A stretch of DNA of 64,000 nucleotides from Phyllobacterium sp. 21LDTY02-6 (GTDB lineage Bacteria > Pseudomonadota > Alphaproteobacteria > Rhizobiales > Rhizobiaceae): positions 248,001 to 312,000 of the forward strand of contig NZ_JAMJWD020000003.1 of NCBI RefSeq assembly GCF_023554255.2. Direction: 5' to 3'. Every line of letters begins with the position of its first letter. Positions within the stretch are counted from its first letter, which is position 1. This document shows positions 61,401 to 64,000 of this stretch, one piece after another. Position numbers and translations under genes: made by a program. Below the pieces are notes generated by a model. It saw only the letters and a list, made by a program, of their open reading frames with translations, was not told where the DNA came from and ran no database searches.

Positions 61401-63081
61401 CCTCTTCCGGATCGTCGCTGTTGCGATCGACCTCCGTCACGAGCAGAGCCATGTCCGCACCGGCGCTGCCCTCCTCGAACGTGACGCTGTAATTGTCCTC
61501 GAGATTATTGACGGTGACTTCGCCGTTCGGGGCGGTCGTGACTTCATATCCGTTGAAGGTAACTGCAACCGTCGTCTCGACCGGATCGTTCACCATCACG
61601 ATTTCGCCGGGATTGATGAAATCGGGATCGCGCCCCGCGAAGAACCCGGGATTGAGCTCCTGGAGCTCATCGAGCGTCATCCCGTTCGCTTCCGCGATCG
61701 CTGTGAGGTTGTCGCCTTCCTCTACCACATATTCGTTCGGCTCACCGTCGCCCTGGATATCGTCGGTCTTCACCGTTTCGCGTCCATCGGCGTCGATGGT
61801 TGTGGTGGTCATTATCTGGTTGACGGAATCGAAGACGACCTCTTCGACCTCGCCTGTGCTGGTATTCTCCGTACGGTCCGTGACGACGCCATCGCCGGTT
61901 TCGGAATGCGTGGTCACCATGTCGCCATCAGTGGACGTGGTCGTCGTCACATCGTGTTGCCAATCGCGCGTGTAGGCGATTTCCTCGCCCGTGTGGGCGT
62001 TGGTCAGCGTCGTGTTCTGCACGTCGCCATTGTCACTGGACGGGTCGGTCGTCTCCACCGTATAGCCGGCGGCCTGCAACTCCGCACGGACCTGTTCGGG
62101 CGTAAGCTCGCGGTTCTCGGCAATCTGGTCGATCGACTGGCCCTCGGCCAGGGCGTCCTGGATTGCCTGGGTCGATTGACCGCCCGGGTCCTGGCTCGAA
62201 TCCAGGGTAATCGGCTGGCCGCCCGGAACCGTCACCGTCGTGATCGGCACTATCCCGGCTCCGGTTGCATCGGTGCCGTTGACGACCGTTTCGACCGAGG
62301 TGCCGTCGGGCATCAGGATGTCCTCGGTGACGGTCCCGTCGCCAAGGTCGTCCTCATAGATCGTGGACGTCTGCCCGGTCTCGGCGTCATAGCTCGTGCT
62401 CATCGCCCGGCCACTGCCGTCGCGCATCGGCGTTTCGTCGACCGGTTCTCCGTCCGCGCCCGTTAATTCGGTGTGATAGGCATCATGCTGGTAATCGTAA
62501 TACTCGCTGACCGTTTCGCCGTTTGCCAGTGTGACGGCGGTGGTTTGGACGTCCCCGTTGTCACTGGTCGGCGCGTTTTCGTCGACGGTCATGCCGCCTG
62601 ATTCCAGCGTATCGAGTATCTGCTGACGCGTCAGGCCGCGATCTTCGGCAATCTGGTCGATGCTCTGTCCGGACGTCATCTGGTCGACGATGGCGGAAGC
62701 TTCCGTTTCGTCTGCTTCTTCCGCCGATACCGGCACGTTGTTCGTCGGAATATATGGCGGCGGCGTGTCGTTTTCCTGCGGCACGGTGATGCCATTGAGA
62801 AGGAAGTCCGCCGGATTGATGCCTGACGTCAAGGCGAGAGGTGCCGTACTTGTCTGCTGGCCGAAGGGCAGCGTCTGCGAGGCATTCCTGCTGGCTGGAG
62901 TTGTCTGCTGGCGGGCAGGCGCGGGAGTGAAGACAGACTGTGGAGCGGCGGGTGCCGGAGAAGGCGACGGCGACTTGGTCACCGCCTTTGCCGCTGTCTT
63001 GGCGGCCGTCACGGCGGCAGACCATGCAACGGCTTCAACAGCAGCGCGGGCGGGATTGGCAATCTTGATCGGACGTTGCAT
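55450..63081 (-). CDS. Giant 2,543-residue mosaic protein: LysM, REase-like ExK domain, LSxEQ repeats, SH3
   Basis: No full-length family is recognised. From the N-terminus: a basic alanine/proline-rich leader without a clear signal peptide; two related modules near 128-300 and 308-445 (each with GQSIDQIAE and SDNGDV); a LysM domain (450-497); a long acidic helical region (about 500-1200); a region resembling DUF4781 (about 1220-1310, tentative) leading into a hydrophobic stretch (about 1317-1360); a restriction-endonuclease-like domain with D1695 and E1712-x-K1714 (about 1650-1790); about 22 eleven-residue LSxEQ repeats (1942-2180); hydrophobic segments near 2196-2235 and 2375-2395; and an SH3-like C-terminus (about 2470-2540). 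It looks like a polymorphic-toxin or surface-effector mosaic. The neighbours give no immunity gene that can be named. Confidence 0.9.
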   Translation of the reverse strand: MQRPIKIANPARAAVEAVAWSAAVTAAKTAAKAVTKSPSPSPAPAAPQSVFTPAPARQQTTPASRNASQTLPFGQQTSTAPLALTSGINPADFLLNGITVPQENDTPPPYIPTNNVPVSAEEADETEASAIVDQMTSGQSIDQIAEDRGLTRQQILDTLESGGMTVDENAPTSDNGDVQTTAVTLANGETVSEYYDYQHDAYHTELTGADGEPVDETPMRDGSGRAMSTSYDAETGQTSTIYEDDLGDGTVTEDILMPDGTSVETVVNGTDATGAGIVPITTVTVPGGQPITLDSSQDPGGQSTQAIQDALAEGQSIDQIAENRELTPEQVRAELQAAGYTVETTDPSSDNGDVQNTTLTNAHTGEEIAYTRDWQHDVTTTTSTDGDMVTTHSETGDGVVTDRTENTSTGEVEEVVFDSVNQIMTTTTIDADGRETVKTDDIQGDGEPNEYVVEEGDNLTAIAEANGMTLDELQELNPGFFAGRDPDFINPGEIVMVNDPVETTVAVTFNGYEVTTAPNGEVTVNNLEDNYSVTFEEGSAGADMALLVTEVDRNSDDPEEAMQAEVTLNQLDSYFASEAALQIQQDLDLQEVEGLGLVSANTRAAVDEYGSGVMAQPSVDEDGVPDPVGERPEDVPGNWVPIDWQGTYRWVAPEVADALTDDAAAMSKLGELSSMIDVGGAQADVYALDPAYNEAREGAEDLLNERLNPHGYEVTLGRPDMTAEDAQARLDEAEAIRDEASEVAGLYEEANSVLDEAIEANNVLSTTTPVEAPGADNLDQVEGTQTWTDAYQNEEYANYRAQVADTEALFGQYNQLIAQGDRGSIDLAVMRNEAAGIDANSPEHQALLDMQEGFATRAELAEAYSQYLDAESELRNYEAETAQQLRQMFDEWNSTSGDTPTYVTVYATAEGQGMLDLYYDEATFEAEYGSDRAQANVTSGQSIRLSVFGTENETPPDWINADLNDAWNAHHADGQGEGVHGGSFITARENAAARWGELQAGQLDATIEQYQTDLTDLNAAYDTLLTEHGPGTAELPEGAFPDGIEPVTVEVAGQDILVTPEAKEQIEAGNWDGVIEAGAPVRLALDVDGDGETEERWVAPELALVALQIQESETQIGSLQGYQDYLNGWAGRHRDDASNPYNYYAADNADYEALTGDEGNALDANFQHQFQAFHEQGYDGSFNPVSSGDLDQTVADALGLDPEDEQHAEIIDSVTEAIQEEGGENPELAMSPIFHVDRNGTTQTMLFAVHNSDGETVYIDITGKTFTSVEDFQDHNDQFSEEGRIVFAENFDMTAGEDGQVNIDAGQARNMSFLESTVDPAVGVITAVATVGSFIPGVNVVAAPIAIAGGFYLGGRAVANQYEHISHGGEWNDTQSVMNMVGATTAVLPGASGVLRTIGMVRAGLPGGTAAMASIGAVGRNSAYADDVAGFMGSGAMTNRIAYGADVASLASGTPALVVSGYDLAVNGGEMSGLELAGALANLGVGVLGTGMGIRGLRVVPGSTVPGSSGAPGTTAPSGEASRAVPEALVADRLLLPVPEAAQGAGAPALDPAMVRPAAVHELGPDGVYHPTGEVVDLGADGSLIAGETIDAGGSGRGGDESEPVIIVEEDAPGSASTGQPAIDAAPNRLAIEAAPVNEFTLDQLFHMSTAERGAAAETYIRRLHNSSEHNILDGTDASFAVPQNTGLKVRSRRDVDAAVENRWTQIIQALEVKNWRLWANRGNGNERQEVPLSSHIQEQINADIALRDARSDYLPRWIFIDAPPSPALLTALNAARIPANIYGRVPPLVDGSTYVPGPDNNLIAARLDPSLGRGSSDMIRLNPNYVYRPGADGVVPTASALRNSGKLGVLITDADGPVVVALGDARLPGRSETQPAATQKVTPVANAPEGYLAIEASPPLAALEPAAEPNAATSPESGTDGAVDVAAGNEAPAGHDEDISLSPDQLKALDSRQLWALSAEQVAMLSPERLEGIAPGKIGKLDPAGVAQWNTAQIEALSPRQVSRLSVDQIKAMSAEQLSRFSDDQWSSLNEAQGKALTSEQLVLVSEDHYARIPDKALSKIHPDAIGRQDVQYISDYSADKLKALSFEQIRSLSPEQVAAIDPVQLGRMRADHIRKFSAEQFTWMTPRQRAALSTEQVLSLRNTNKNTLTETQKATLSAREQKALLKSRNGSLTNEQAQLFRDTLKAAKKRELGYFASFATGTTAGIGLVHATLPPELSAPVAAAGLLVRGSVTAAQGMFKNATYDNTMLGRILNGVAGASYLATGQAGLQNPAASAPSLATNFLNSPKGMIRSVTGQTMLRTWSTRVTDPAAVGVGVNIMVNNPDNPVAFGAGALISLANTESIIRGIRTERVWNMPHPTDKQGADELEASNKRWDRSKFAAGFVGLVGAGGVVTTLLTKDDPQNADEPDLPTEAPGPSTILAPSADPVPLPPIADSSTPAPSDPNLTQPWEMGAPQMRPEPAPTYSQFMVEPAIGLNLRSEPDADAMIVTAFSPGTVLDQIGEVETDADGRRWTPVEGVGQDGAPATGWVASEYITSHTA

Positions 63082-63268
63082 GCAGGATCCGGACTTTTTG
63101 CTCAGAGCGTGTTTTCACTCAGCTTCTGCAGCGCTCACCGAAAACGACAGCGAAACTGTGGCTTGGCCTCCAATCATTCGCGCAGCGGCCTGAACCAGCC
63201 GCCGACTACCTTGAGAATACGGGAATATCGTACCTATATTGCGTCTTTGTGACAGATATCCCCACGCT

Positions 63269-64000
63269 TTATTTCACGCTGGGAAGTTTGATGAGTCGAT
63301 CGCGCAGTTGCAGAAAATCGGAACACACGCTTTCCAGATCGTCGAGGTCGAAACCATCCGCGTGGACGGAGCCTTCTTCAACGAGAAGCTCCCGCAACCT
63401 GCCATGATAGGTCGCTGCCCGACCATGAACGGTCAGTCCCCTGCGCTGTTCGAATGCCTCGTTCCAGGCAATGGCCTCGTCTGCAGTGATACCGCCCGGC
63501 AGATCGAGCACGAGTTCGCCGCCTTCAAGCCGAACGGGATAGCCCCCGGGAAGCCCGCTGGGCCCCGGCACGTGTCCGCGCCATTCCTGCCCGCCAATCA
63601 GCGCGAGAATGAGCGTTACACCTGACGCGCCTGATATCTCGATTGCAGGCTCCGGTGTCAGCTGACAGTCCTTGAAGGCGGCGAACGGATCTTCGATCTC
63701 TTCGTCCTCGATGAAGACGCGCGGCGCCGGGTGTCCGGCCCGCTCCTCGTGGCGCAAGCGCCACGGCGCGAGGCATTGATAATGAGCAATTACCCGCAGC
63801 TGGCCGGCGGGAAGGTGCGCCCGCTCACCGTCGAACACGTTCGACAGGATCGCGACATTGCCGGTGCCGCACAGGACCTTGTATCCCATGGCGGTGATCA
63901 TGCCGTTGACGACATCCGGAAAAGAGCAATTTATAAGCCTGGTATCGGGCGATTTGTCGCTGATGGCCTTCGCCATCCGTGAGCTGATGAGCGCCTGAAA
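63269..64000 (-). CDS. Partial gene, possible NAD(P)-dependent dehydrogenase, 5' end outside window
   Basis: The open frame continues through the right window edge (upstream residues read FQALISSR before the first internal methionine), so the 235 codons after ATG 63976 are only the C-terminal part. Blocks such as INCSFPDVVNGMITAMGYKVLCGTGNVAILSN and PGPSGLPGGYPVRLEGGELVLDLPGG recall the substrate domains of Rossmann dehydrogenases, but I cannot name the family. It ends 187 bp upstream of the giant gene, in the same orientation. The gap 63082-63268 has no gene; it could hold the giant gene's promoter. Confidence 0.6.
   Translation of the reverse strand, partial: FQALISSRMAKAISDKSPDTRLINCSFPDVVNGMITAMGYKVLCGTGNVAILSNVFDGERAHLPAGQLRVIAHYQCLAPWRLRHEERAGHPAPRVFIEDEEIEDPFAAFKDCQLTPEPAIEISGASGVTLILALIGGQEWRGHVPGPSGLPGGYPVRLEGGELVLDLPGGITADEAIAWNEAFEQRRGLTVHGRAATYHGRLRELLVEEGSVHADGFDLDDLESVCSDFLQLRDRLIKLPSVK

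Noticed and set aside
1-64000. tRNA, rRNA, insertion sequences and attachment sites
   Set aside because: No cloverleaf-like intergenic sequence, transposase frame, or paired direct repeats next to an integrase were seen; a tRNAscan or IS search would be needed to exclude weak cases.

Overview
The window is GC-rich chromosomal DNA of an alphaproteobacterium. Two things point there. The type VI secretion locus has the rhizobial/Agrobacterium-like layout: an imp-type operon with two TssC paralogues, TagJ, a fused TagF-PP2C protein, a kinase and an FHA protein, and no TssJ. The 18.4-19.1 kb gap carries short intergenic repeats of the kind common in sphingomonads (translating on one strand to PHPEPVEGR). 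Genus cannot be fixed from sequence alone. No rRNA, tRNA, CRISPR array, insertion sequence or prophage was seen.

Region 1 (1-20.0 kb) is a metabolic and transport patchwork. It starts with a sulfonate-type ABC transporter operon with a flavin reductase (1-2.6 kb). An aldo/keto reductase follows, divergent from its LysR regulator. A second LysR gene is divergent from an MFS exporter, which is followed by an exported alpha/beta hydrolase, an SDR and a secreted double-CMD-cupin protein. Next come an AlgE-like porin and a YcaC-like hydrolase with a third divergent LysR gene. A molybdenum hydroxylase module (IorAB type) is divergent from its XdhC/MocA-like maturation genes. A repeat-filled gap and a RES/Xre toxin-antitoxin pair end the region.

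Region 2 (20.2-27.9 kb) holds a WGR-domain mini-protein, a small unknown protein, an RND efflux operon with a TetR gene at each end, and an orphan Wza/OPX-type lipoprotein.

Region 3 (27.9-50.8 kb) is a nearly complete T6SS. Leftward runs tssA-tssB-tssC-tssC2-tagJ-tssE-tssF-tssG-fha-tssK-tssL(OmpA)-tssM-tagF/PP2C-ppkA. Rightward runs clpV(tssH)-hcp-unknown. The two units diverge from a 160-bp region with a tandem 21-bp repeat just upstream of clpV. Kinase, FHA protein and the Thr14 of TssL suggest the phospho-threonine activation pathway known from Agrobacterium, but the PP2C domain has lost expected metal-binding residues. VgrG, PAAR and obvious effectors are not in the window.

Region 4 (50.7-55.2 kb) contains a two-gene unit of small helical unknown proteins. 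It is divergent, across a perfect 26-bp palindrome, from a four-gene operon: response regulator, FkbM-type methyltransferase, periplasmic SUOX-fold-like protein, membrane histidine kinase. An XRE regulator follows.

Region 5 (55.4-64 kb) is dominated by one 2,543-residue mosaic protein. It has duplicated N-terminal modules, a LysM domain, long acidic helical stretches, a hydrophobic region, an internal restriction-endonuclease-like (ExK) domain, about 22 eleven-residue LSxEQ repeats and a C-terminal SH3-like domain. This is the best candidate for an undescribed system. A gene truncated by the right window edge, possibly a dehydrogenase, lies upstream of it.
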